Of a DNA stretch of 12,826 nt, positions 1 through 7,300 are shown piece after piece. The notes beneath the pieces are model-generated. The model was not told the origin of the DNA. It did not search any database and saw only the letters and a list, made by a program, of their open reading frames with translations. Every line of letters starts with the position of its first letter. The stretch's first letter is position 1. The stretch comes from CAZTCJ01 sp964612085 (lineage in GTDB: Bacteria > Pseudomonadota > Alphaproteobacteria > JAJFIK01), in contig CAZTCJ010000099.1 in NCBI GenBank assembly GCA_964612085.1, positions 1-12,826 on the forward strand, in the 5' to 3' direction. Made by a program: the position numbers and the translations under genes.

Positions 1-500
1 AGGCCGTGGTCTTGCTGATGTGCGGGGTCTTCCTGGCCGAGATCGGCTCGGTGGAGCGCATTCCGGAATATATCGAGCGGGCGAAGGACAAGGACGATCC
101 CTTCCGCCTGATGGGCTTCGGCCACCGGGTCTACAAGAACTACGATCCCCGCGCGCGCGTCATGCAGACCACCTGCCACGAGGTCTTGCAGGAAGTGGGC
201 GACGGCGACGACCCGCTGCTCAAGATCGCGCGGGAACTGGAGCGCATCGCGCTCGAGGACGAATATTTCGTGGAGAAGAAGCTTTATCCGAATATCGACT
301 TCTATTCGGGCATCACCCTGCGCGCGCTGGGCTTCCCCACCACCATGTTCACGGTTCTTTTCGCTCTTGCCCGTACAGTGGGGTGGATCGCCCAATGGAG
401 CGAGATGATCGAGGATCCCAATCAGAAGATCGGGCGTCCGCGTCAGCTTTATACGGGCGCACCACGGCGTGACTACATTCCCATGGCCCATCGCGCCTGA
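1..500 (+). CDS. gltA: Citrate synthase, type II, 3' part (5' end outside window)
   Basis: Condenses acetyl-CoA and oxaloacetate to citrate, the entry step of the TCA cycle, in the cytoplasm. Only the C-terminal ~165 residues are here; codons are in phase from base 3. Several active-site landmarks of the hexameric GltA type are visible: MGFGHRVYKNYDPRA (the His at 123-125 matches catalytic His305 of E. coli, with its Arg nearby), YPNIDFYSG (catalytic Asp, equivalent to Asp362), the ARTVGWIAQWSE segment (Arg387) and the C-terminal RPRQLYTG (Arg407). The match to GltA is strong from about base 30 onward. The first ten or so residues (VVLLMCGVF before LAEIGSV) are about five residues longer than the usual EAxLKMLEEI helix, which may be a real insertion. 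The gene ends in TGA and is followed by a hairpin. The family call is certain; the 5' portion cannot be judged. Confidence 0.97.
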   Translation, partial: AVVLLMCGVFLAEIGSVERIPEYIERAKDKDDPFRLMGFGHRVYKNYDPRARVMQTTCHEVLQEVGDGDDPLLKIARELERIALEDEYFVEKKLYPNIDFYSGITLRALGFPTTMFTVLFALARTVGWIAQWSEMIEDPNQKIGRPRQLYTGAPRRDYIPMAHRA

Positions 501-521
501 ACGGGTCATAGTGGGGTACCT

Positions 522-559
522 CGTCCGGATGTGCCCGTATCCCGGGCCCCATCCGGACG
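522..559 (+). terminator. Perfect 10-bp hairpin after gltA, possible terminator
   Basis: CGTCCGGATG at 522-531 is the exact reverse complement of CATCCGGACG at 550-559, with an 18-base GC-rich loop. It starts 22 bases after the citrate synthase stop and ends just before the ribosome binding site of the next small gene. There is no T run on either side, so it is not a classic intrinsic terminator. It may instead stabilise the 3' end of the mRNA or act in Rho-dependent termination. Confidence 0.5.
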
Positions 560-583
560 GAGGATCGCTATGAGGAGCATAGT

Positions 584-814
584 ATGAGCTGCTCTCACCG
601 TTTGTGCCCTGCCGAGCAGGCCCGTGCCGCCACCGACGGCCCCTGCGCCCGGATTCGCAAGATTTTCGTCATGGACGGCGCTTTGCGCCGGCCCCAGCCG
701 GTCAACGACAACCGGCCGCCCTTTTCGGTCTGGCGCGTGGCCACCATGACCAAACTGGTCTGGCTCGCGCCCCTGGCGGTGCTGGCGGGTGTCGCGGCGC
801 TCCTTTGGGGATGA
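584..814 (+). CDS. Small hypothetical single-pass membrane protein (76 aa)
   Basis: I do not recognise a named family. The N-terminal half is polar and basic, with a Cys-X4-Cys pair (residues 3 and 8) and a proline-rich PVNDNRPPF segment. The last ~22 residues (TKLVWLAPLAVLAGVAALLWG) form one convincing hydrophobic helix, so it is probably a tail-anchored inner-membrane protein. The start at 584 is supported by GAGGAG at 572-577, six bases upstream. A shorter product from the ATG at 670 or 748 is possible. A five-codon frame (570-587) with its own GGAGGA overlaps this start, and a 15-codon frame (811-858) overlaps the stop by ATGA. It lies between gltA and the hydroxy-acid oxidase on the same strand. 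It could be a non-gene in GC-rich DNA, but the good ribosome site and the clean helix argue for a real gene. Confidence 0.5.
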   Translation: MSCSHRLCPAEQARAATDGPCARIRKIFVMDGALRRPQPVNDNRPPFSVWRVATMTKLVWLAPLAVLAGVAALLWG

Positions 815-868
815 GCGCGGCCAAAGGACGGCTGGTCAAACCGCCGGACGCTCCGTAAGCTCCCGCTC

Positions 869-2020
869 ATGACCTGGGCGAAAGCAATCAATATCAATGA
901 TTTGCGCGAGGCTGCGCGCAAGCGCCTGCCGCGCATGGTGTTCGATTACATCGACGGCGGCGCCGACGACGAAGTGACCCTGTCGAAGAACGAGTCGCGC
1001 CTGCGGGATATCGAACTCGTCTGGAACGCGCTCACCGATGTCGCCGAGATCGACACCACCACCAAGATCATGGGCGAGCATAGCCGCCTGCCCTTCATGA
1101 TCTCACCCACCGCCGCTTCCCGCCTGTTCCATCCGCGCGACGGCGAGTGCGCCGTGGCCCGCGCGGCCTATGAAGCGGGCATGATCTATTCCTGCTCCAC
1201 CATCGCCTCGACCACGGTGGAGGACATCGCCGCCGCCTCCCCGGGTCCGAAATGGATCCAGGTCTATGTCTGGAAGGACCGCAGCCTGGTGCGGGATTTC
1301 CTGGCACGTTCCAAGGCGGCGGGCTTCACGGGCTGTATCCTGACGGTCGATGTGCCGGTGGCGGGCAACCGCGAACGCGATCCGCGCAACGGCTTTTCGA
1401 TCCCCGTCAAGCTCAACGGGCAGACCCTGGCGCAAGTGCTGGCCAAGCCCGGCTATCTGGCCGACGTGCTGTCCACGCCCCGCGCCGGTCCCGCCAATTT
1501 CAAGGACCTGAAGATCCCGGAAGACCAGGGCATCATCGAATTCATCAACAGCCAGTTCGACCAGTCGGTGACCTGGGAGGACGCGGCCTGGATGGCCCAG
1601 GAATGGGGCGGACCCTTCGCCATCAAGGGCATTTCCAATCCGTCCGACGCCAGACGATGCGTCGAGGCCGGGGCGAACGCCGTCTGGGTCTCCAATCACG
1701 GCGGCCGTCAGCTCGACGGCGCGCCTGCGACCATCGACACGCTGCCCGGCATCGTGGACGCCGTGGCGGGCGACGCGGAGATCATTTTCGACGGCGGCGT
1801 CCGGCGCGGCAGCGATATCGTCAAGGCGCTGGCCTTGGGCGCTACGGGGGTCGCCATCGGCCGGGCTTACCTGTTCGGTCTGGCGGCGGGCGGCGAGCCG
1901 GGCGTGGCCAAGGCGATCTCGATTTTAGAGACGGAACTGCGCCGGACCATGGCGCTCATGGGCGCGACTTCGATCTCCGGGGTCACAAGCGATTTCCTGC
2001 ACCGGCGCAACCTGCCCTGA
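869..2020 (+). CDS. FMN-dependent alpha-hydroxy-acid oxidase/dehydrogenase (L-lactate dehydrogenase/glycolate oxidase family)
   Basis: Flavoenzyme that oxidises an L-2-hydroxy acid such as lactate, glycolate or mandelate to the 2-oxo acid, passing electrons to oxygen or the respiratory chain. The 383 residues fit one TIM-barrel domain of the LldD/GOX family. All key residues are visible: Tyr27 in FDYIDGGADDE, Tyr133 in QVYVW, Asp161 in TVDVP, Arg168 in GNRERD, Lys253 in IKGI, and the signature SNHGGRQLD with catalytic His277 and Arg280. The FMN phosphate loops FDGGVRRGSD (about 307-316) and AIGRAYLFG (about 329-337) follow. An intact active site predicts a working enzyme. The exact substrate and electron acceptor cannot be told from sequence, so no symbol is assigned. 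No clear Shine-Dalgarno precedes the ATG; a 15-codon frame ends ten bases upstream and could couple translation. It converges on the crotonase gene with only 15 bases between them. Confidence 0.93.
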   Translation: MTWAKAININDLREAARKRLPRMVFDYIDGGADDEVTLSKNESRLRDIELVWNALTDVAEIDTTTKIMGEHSRLPFMISPTAASRLFHPRDGECAVARAAYEAGMIYSCSTIASTTVEDIAAASPGPKWIQVYVWKDRSLVRDFLARSKAAGFTGCILTVDVPVAGNRERDPRNGFSIPVKLNGQTLAQVLAKPGYLADVLSTPRAGPANFKDLKIPEDQGIIEFINSQFDQSVTWEDAAWMAQEWGGPFAIKGISNPSDARRCVEAGANAVWVSNHGGRQLDGAPATIDTLPGIVDAVAGDAEIIFDGGVRRGSDIVKALALGATGVAIGRAYLFGLAAGGEPGVAKAISILETELRRTMALMGATSISGVTSDFLHRRNLP

Positions 2021-2035
2021 TCATCGGGCGGCGGA

Positions 2036-2830
2036 TCAATCTCCCGTGAAGCGCGGCGGGCGGCCTTCGAGAAAGGCTTTGATCCCTTCCTCGAAATCCT
2101 CCGAGGTCTGCGTCAGCGCGAAGCCTTCCAGGTCCCGGTGGCTCGCCACCCCGTGGAGCGCGGTGGCGGCGGCATTGACGTCCTGCTTGCTCATGGCGAC
2201 CGCCAAGGGCGGCAGTTCGGCAGCCCGCCGCGCGAACCCCATGGCGGCCTCGACCGCCTGGCCGTCTTCCGCGACCGCATCGGCCAGTCCCCAGTGGAGC
2301 GCCTGCTCGGCGGGCACCTTTTCCGCCAACGAAATAATGCGTTTGGTCCGTGCCGGTCCGCACAGGGACACGAAACGGGGCACCGAGCCCCAGCTCATAT
2401 TCATGCCCCGCTCGATCTCCGGTACGTAGAGATGGGCGCTGCGGCCCATGACCCGCAGATCGCACGCCGCTGCCAAAGCCGCGCCGCCGCCCACGCACCA
2501 GCCTTCGATGGCGACGATGGTGATGGCATCGAGCGCCTCCCAGGCCGCGCACAGCCTCGGACCGGCGCGCAGCGCCACCCGGCGCTCGCCGAGCCCCGCT
2601 TCGGCCGATTGAGAGGCGGCTGCTTCTTTCAGATCCGCGCCCAGGGTGAAAACATCCGCCCGCCCCGTCAGCACGACCGCCGAGACCGTGCGGTCATCGA
2701 CGAGCCCATGGGCGACATCGGTCAGCTCACGGATAAGCTGGCGGGAGAAAGCATTGGCCCTGTCGCCGCGATCGAAGCGGATGATCGCGATCCGGTCCTG
2801 GCGCTCCACCGTGACAAACTGAGCGGTCAT
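2036..2830 (-). CDS. Enoyl-CoA hydratase/isomerase (crotonase) family protein
   Basis: A 264-residue single-domain crotonase acting on an acyl-CoA thioester in the cytoplasm. Visible landmarks are the N-terminal strand pair (VTVERQDRIAIIRFDR), the first oxyanion-hole segment FTLGADLKE (about 61-69), the second oxyanion-hole segment IEGWCVGGGAALAAACDLRV (about 108-127), and VPEIERGM (about 136-143). In classical enoyl-CoA hydratase two glutamates do the water addition. Here the GGGxEL position is alanine (Ala118), while the PEI glutamate is kept (Glu138). That favours an isomerase, dehydratase-like or other single-acid member over a true beta-oxidation hydratase. The start ATG is 27 bases downstream of the zur stop on the same strand, so the two are probably co-transcribed. 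It ends tail-to-tail with the hydroxy-acid oxidase. The family call is firm; substrate unknown. Confidence 0.9.
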   Translation of the reverse strand: MTAQFVTVERQDRIAIIRFDRGDRANAFSRQLIRELTDVAHGLVDDRTVSAVVLTGRADVFTLGADLKEAAASQSAEAGLGERRVALRAGPRLCAAWEALDAITIVAIEGWCVGGGAALAAACDLRVMGRSAHLYVPEIERGMNMSWGSVPRFVSLCGPARTKRIISLAEKVPAEQALHWGLADAVAEDGQAVEAAMGFARRAAELPPLAVAMSKQDVNAAATALHGVASHRDLEGFALTQTSEDFEEGIKAFLEGRPPRFTGD

Positions 2831-2857
2831 GTCCGTCTTCCGTCTCAGGGCGCGGTA

Positions 2858-3277
2858 TTACCGGTCTTCGCCTTTGGCCGTGTCGCAGTTCGCGCAATAA
2901 CCGCGCAGTTCCAGGGTCGCTTTTTCGACCGTGAACCGATGTTTCCGAGCCTGGCTGGCCAGAAGATGGGACAGGGCCTCGTCGGAAAACTCATCCGCCT
3001 GCCCACAATCCTCACAGATCGTGAAGATCACAGGGCCATCATGCTGCTTATCCTGACAGCAAGCAACGAACGCGTTCAAGCTTTCGATGCGATGGGCGAG
3101 GCCATCGGTTATCAGCCGCTCGAGCGCCCGGTAGACGGTCGGCGGGGCGGCGATGCCTTGCGGCCGCAGCACATCAATCAGCTCATATGCGGTTATGGGC
3201 TTGCCCGCGGCTTTGAGCGCCGCGAAGACCGCTTTCTGATTGGATGAAAGACCACGGCGTTTGCGCGGTTCGGCCAC
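2858..3277 (-). CDS. zur: Zinc uptake regulator Zur (Fur family)
   Basis: Zinc-sensing repressor that binds DNA as a dimer when zinc-loaded and shuts off zinc uptake genes. With the GTG start at 3277 the protein is 139 residues. This start is preferred over a TTG at 3307 because GGAGGGA (plus-strand 3281-3287) sits four to five bases upstream. Winged-helix landmarks resemble E. coli Zur closely: ITAYELIDVLR, then APPTVYRALERL (recognition helix, about 44-55), then AHRIESLNAFVACC. The His in HRIES (about 62), the Cys after FVA (73) and His79 match the regulatory zinc site. CEDC (88-91) and CANC (128-131) form the structural zinc site. The APPTVYRAL and HRIES-type segments and the divergent ZIP importer point to Zur rather than Fur or PerR. 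It is probably autoregulated through the palindrome at 3309-3325. The crotonase gene lies 27 bases downstream. Confidence 0.88.
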   Translation of the reverse strand: MAEPRKRRGLSSNQKAVFAALKAAGKPITAYELIDVLRPQGIAAPPTVYRALERLITDGLAHRIESLNAFVACCQDKQHDGPVIFTICEDCGQADEFSDEALSHLLASQARKHRFTVEKATLELRGYCANCDTAKGEDR

Positions 3278-3295
3278 GTGTCCCTCCGAAGATAC

Positions 3296-3323
3296 TTGCC
3301 ACAGCAAAACCGTATGTTATACG
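3296..3323 (+). promoter_or_regulatory. Predicted sigma-70 promoter for the ZIP transporter
   Basis: TTGCCA (3296-3301, 5/6 to the -35 consensus) and TATACG (3318-3323, 4/6 to the -10 consensus) are 16 bases apart. The -10 lies in the same palindrome as the divergent zur promoter. This is a by-eye match; a later start site is not excluded. Confidence 0.4.
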
Positions 3324-3325
3324 GT
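3309..3325. promoter_or_regulatory. Putative Zur operator between zur and the ZIP gene
   Basis: ACCGTATGTTATACGGT is a perfect inverted repeat (seven base pairs around a GTT centre) with the TATGTTATA core familiar from proteobacterial Zur boxes. Overlapping it, GTTA (3316-3319) pairs with TAAC (3325-3328), and TAACAGTTA (3325-3333) is itself a palindrome, so more than one dimer could bind. It lies 31 bases upstream of the zur start codon and 88 bases upstream of the ZIP start, and covers the -10 region of likely promoters on both strands. The repeat is directly visible; the assignment to Zur is inferred from core and context. Confidence 0.72.
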
Positions 3326-3343
3326 AACAGTTAGTAAAGGCAA
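3316..3343 (-). promoter_or_regulatory. Predicted sigma-70 promoter for zur
   Basis: On the minus strand TTGCCT (plus 3338-3343) and TATAAC (plus 3316-3321) are separated by 16 bases, giving 4/6 and 5/6 matches to the -35 and -10 consensus. The -10 falls inside the palindrome at 3309-3325, so zinc-loaded Zur should block its own transcription. Confidence 0.5.
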
Positions 3344-3369
3344 AAAAACGGGCCCCGCTTCTGCGGGAC
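3342..3369 (-). terminator. Terminator-like hairpin on the minus strand, in the ZIP leader
   Basis: Read on the minus strand, GTCCCGC and GCGGGGC form a seven-pair stem (one G-T) around AGAA (plus 3352-3369). Three bases later come seven T residues (plus 3348-3342). That is the layout of an intrinsic terminator for transcription coming antisense through the ZIP gene, placed just upstream of the zur promoter. On the plus strand the same bases would be a hairpin in the ZIP 5' leader without a following T run. Confidence 0.4.
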
Positions 3370-3413
3370 AGGGTTTCGATTTTCGCAAAAAACGCGCATA
3401 GACCAAGGCCTTC

Positions 3414-4271
3414 ATGATCAGCACCGCCATTCTCTTCTCCTTCGTAGCCGCGGCGACGACCACGCTCGGCCTGATCTGCGTCGCCATCTGGCGCGACTGG
3501 ACGCGATCGAAGGCCGGCTGGTTCGTCGCCTTTGCCGCCGGGGCGCTCATCACCATCACCCTGATTCATCTTTTGCCTGAAGCCATGGAGATGGCTCCCT
3601 TAGCGCCTGTTTATGTGCTGGTCGGTTTCGCAGCCGCTTATTTTCTCAATAGCGGCGTGCTGGCCCTTGAAGACAAACGGGTCCGGGGGCCGTTGCTGAG
3701 CGCGGGCCTGATGCCCTTTCTCGCCATTGCCCTTCATTCCTTCGTAGACGGCATCGCCTATGCGGTCACGTTTTCGGTCGATTTCGAAACCGGTCTCGCG
3801 ACCGTCATCGGGCTGATCTTCCATGAGCTGCCCGAAGGCATCATCATTTTCACGCTTCTTCAGCGGGCCGGGGCCAGCGACCGCACGGCGTTCATCTTCT
3901 CCTTCCTAGGGGCTGCGCTCACCACGCCGCTCGGCGCCATTACCGCTAGCGTCGCGCTCGGCTTCCTGACGCCTGACGTCCTGGGTACCTTGTTCGCCCT
4001 GACCGCCGGTGTCTTGCTGTTTATCGGCACAAGCCACCTGCTGCCCCATGTGGAACACGAAGCGTTGCACCGAAAGGTGGTGGGGCTGCTCGTTGGCGCG
4101 GCCGTTGGTGCGGGCGCGACCCTGTTCCATTCCCACGATCACAGCCATGAGCATGATCACGACGATCCCGCCCATCAGCACGATCATGATGACGACGACC
4201 ACGATCATGACCACGACCACGATCACGACCATGATCACGCTCCTGGGGAAAGACACGCGCCCGCGCCCTGA
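3414..4271 (+). CDS. ZIP family divalent metal (zinc) transporter with His-rich C-terminal tail
   Basis: Inner-membrane importer of zinc or a related divalent metal. About eight hydrophobic helices can be placed (roughly 2-25, 35-57, 66-86, 98-120, 126-150, 157-182, 187-210, 222-238). The metal-path motifs are clear: LIHLLPEA in helix 2, HSFVDGIA (His108, Asp112) in helix 4 and HELPEGI (His137, Glu138, Glu141) in helix 5. Residues 239-275 form a tail with 16 histidines, ending in a strict His-Asp alternation (263-275). In ZIP topology both ends face out, so the tail should be periplasmic and could capture zinc; this is inferred. The 285-residue length is the bacterial ZIP core plus this tail. 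The ATG has only a weak AAGG (3405-3408). Divergent from zur across a shared putative Zur box, it is very likely zinc-repressed. ZupT-like function is likely, but the symbol is withheld. Confidence 0.92.
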   Translation: MISTAILFSFVAAATTTLGLICVAIWRDWTRSKAGWFVAFAAGALITITLIHLLPEAMEMAPLAPVYVLVGFAAAYFLNSGVLALEDKRVRGPLLSAGLMPFLAIALHSFVDGIAYAVTFSVDFETGLATVIGLIFHELPEGIIIFTLLQRAGASDRTAFIFSFLGAALTTPLGAITASVALGFLTPDVLGTLFALTAGVLLFIGTSHLLPHVEHEALHRKVVGLLVGAAVGAGATLFHSHDHSHEHDHDDPAHQHDHDDDDHDHDHDHDHDHDHAPGERHAPAP

Positions 4272-4368
4272 AGAGCAGGCTGGGCATTTGCCAGATGCGC
4301 GCGCCTTGTGTCAGTCTGACGGCAAGACGGATTTGGGTGAATAGACACACTCTGGTTGGGGGTTTTCC

Positions 4369-7300
4369 ATGAAACGGGCACTTCTGCTGGCCGCGCTTCT
4401 GATCGCGCCGTTCACGGCTTGGGCGCAGGACGACGAGGATGACAAAAGCCGCATGACAAGCGCCACCTTCAAGGCGTTCGAGATGCGCAATATCGGGCCC
4501 GCGCTCATGTCGGGCCGCATCGCCGACATCATCATCATGCCTGAGGATCCCGCCACCTGGTATGTGGCCGTCGGCTCCGGCGGCATCTGGAAGACAGAGA
4601 ATGCAGGCACCACCTGGACCCCCATTTTCGACGGCGAGGATGTCTATTCCATCGGCGCGCTGGCGCTCGATCCCTCCAACCACAACACGATCTGGGCCGG
4701 CACCGGCGAGAATGTGGGCGGACGCCATGTGAGCTTCGGCGACGGCATCTACCGCAGCCAGGACGGCGGCGGCAGTTGGGAGAAGCTGGGGCTTGAGAAA
4801 TCCGAACACATTTCCAAGATCATCGTGCATCCGGACGATCCGGACACGGTGTGGGTGGCCTCCCAGGGCCCGCTCTGGTCGCCGGGCGGCCAGCGTGGCC
4901 TGTTCAAGACCACCGACGGCGGCACGAAATGGCGCAAGGTGCTCTCCGGCGACCAGTGGACCGGCGTTACCGACGTGATCATCGATCCGCGTAACCCGGA
5001 CCGTCTGTACGCGGCCACCTGGCAGCATCACCGCACGGTCGCCGCTTATATGGGCGGCGGACCGGAAACCGGCATCTACAAATCGGAAGATGGCGGCGAG
5101 TCCTGGGCCGAACTGACGAACGGCCTGCCCAGCGGCAATATGGGCAAGATCGGCCTTGCCATCTCGCCCCAGGATCCGGATGTGGTCTATGCGGCCATCG
5201 AACTCGACCGGCGCAAGGGCGGCGTCTGGCGCTCGGCCAATCGCGGCGCCTCTTGGGAAAAGGGCGCTGACGCGGTCGGCGGCGGCACCGGCCCTCACTA
5301 CTATCAAGAGCTTTATGCCAGCCCCCACAAGTTCGACCGGCTCTATCTCATGAGCAACTACACCCAGGTCTCGGAGGATGGCGGCAAGACCTTCCGCACC
5401 CTGAACCTGGAACACAAGCATGTGGACGACCATGCGGTCGCCTTCCACCCGGACGATCCGGACTACATCCTGATCGGCTCCGACGGCGGCCTTTATGAAA
5501 CCCATGACCTGGAGAAGAGCTGGCGCTTCATCAGCAATCTGCCGATCACCCAGTTCTACAAGGTGGCGGTCGACGATACCGAGCCTTTCTATCTGGTCTA
5601 TGGCGGCACCCAGGACAACAACAGCCAGGGCGGTCCGTCGCGCACGGACAATATCCACGGCATCCGCAATTCCGACTGGTTCATCACGCTGTTCGGCGAC
5701 GGCCACCAGTCGGCCATCGAGCCGGGTAATCCGGACATCATGTACGCCCAGTGGCAGCAGGGCAATCTGGTGCGGGTCGATCGCACCACCGAAGAGATCA
5801 TCTATATCCAGCCCCAGCCCAAGCCGGGCGACGATCCGGAGCGCTTCAACTGGGATGCGCCCATTCTGGTCAGCTCCCATGATCCGGCGCGCATCTATCA
5901 CGCCTCCCAGCGGCTGTGGCGCTCCGATAACAGGGGCGATAGCTGGACCGCGCTCTCAGACGATCTGACCCGCGATCAGGACCGCCTGCTGCTGCCGATC
6001 ATGGGCCGCCTGTGGTCCTGGGACGCGCCCTGGGACGTGCTGGCCATGTCCAAATACAACACCATCACCTCGATCGCTGAATCGCCCTTGAACGAAGACC
6101 TGCTTTATGTGGGCACGGACGATGGGCTCATTCAGGTCACCGGCAATGGCGGCGACACCTGGACCCGGATCGAGGCAGGCAGCCTGCCCGGCGTTCCGGA
6201 CACGGCCTTCGTCAACGACATCAAGGCCGACCTGTTCGACGAGAACACGGTCTATGTGGCCTTGGACGACCACAAATACGGCGACTACAAACCCTATCTC
6301 CTGAAGAGCACCGACCGGGGCCAGACCTGGACTTCCATCGCCGGTAATCTGCCCGAGAACCATCTGGTGTGGCGGGTCGTTCAGGACCATGAGAAGCCGG
6401 AGCTGATGTTCGCCGGCACCGAGTTCGGCGTCTTCTTCACGGTGGACGGCGGCCAGACCTGGGTCGAGCTAGAAGGCGGTGTGCCGACCATCTCCTTCCG
6501 GGATCTGGCGATCCAGCGCCGGGAGAACGATCTGGTGGGCGCCACTTTCGGACGCGGCTTCTTCATCCTCGACGACTACACGCCCTTGCGCGAGATCGAC
6601 GAGGCCGCGCTGGAAGAAGACGCGCTGTTGTTCAGCAGCCGGAAAGCCTGGTGGTACATCCCGAAACGCACTTTGGGCGGCTCGGAAAAAGCCTCCCAGG
6701 GCCACGGCTTCTATACCGCGCCCAACCCGCCGTTCGGCGCCGTCTTCACCTATTATCTGAAAGACGGCTTCAAGACCATGGAAGGGATACGTCAGGAAGC
6801 GGAGAAAAAGCTGATCGACGAGGGCGAGGACACCCCCTTCCCCGGTTTCGAAGTGATCGAGCAGGAACGCCGGGAAACGGGACCGGAAATCTGGCTCACC
6901 ATCCGCGATGCGGACGGCAATGTGGTCCGCCGCATTTCCGGACCGACCGGCAAGGGCTTCCACCGGGTGGCCTGGGATCTGCGCTATCCCTCGCGCGCGC
7001 CCGTCAATGAGAGCAGCAGCGGCGACGGCTCGGGCTTCATGGCCGCGCCCGGCCGCTACACGGTCTCCTTGAGCAAGCGCGTGCGCGGAGAGACCACGGA
7101 ACTGGCCGGTCCGATGCCCTTCGAGGTCGAGCGCCTTTACGAAGGCGTCCTGCCCGGCGCCACACCGGAAGAAACCGTGGCCTTCTGGGACGAGCTGGCG
7201 AAAATGCAAAGCGCCGTGACCGCCGCCAACCGGACGGTCAGCCGTCTCAACGACAAGATGGACGCCTACAAGACCGCCCTGGACCGCTCGCGCTCGGCGC

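Noticed and set aside
2018..2038. TGATC...GATCA between the convergent oxidase and crotonase genes as a terminator.
   Set aside because: Only five pairs, no T run, and it is made largely from the two stop codon regions.
2138..3247. A 369-codon plus-strand frame.
   Set aside because: It covers both the crotonase and zur genes in antisense; both of those have strong family motifs.
4128..4241. Short repeats that might suggest a CRISPR or tandem repeat locus.
   Set aside because: They are hexamer codon pairs (His-Asp) inside a coding region; there are no spacers.
3906..4256. A minus-strand frame rich in Val, Ile and Met that looks like a membrane protein.
   Set aside because: The hydrophobic run is simply the complement of the His-Asp codons of the ZIP tail.
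4310..4320. Palindrome GTCAGTCTGAC upstream of the propeller gene.
   Set aside because: Short, no promoter can be placed against it with confidence, and no regulator is linked.
4021..5901. A 626-codon open frame on the minus strand.
   Set aside because: It runs antisense across the end of the ZIP gene, the intergenic space and half of the propeller gene. Its protein is low in recognisable motifs and is explained by codon bias of GC-rich genes on the other strand.
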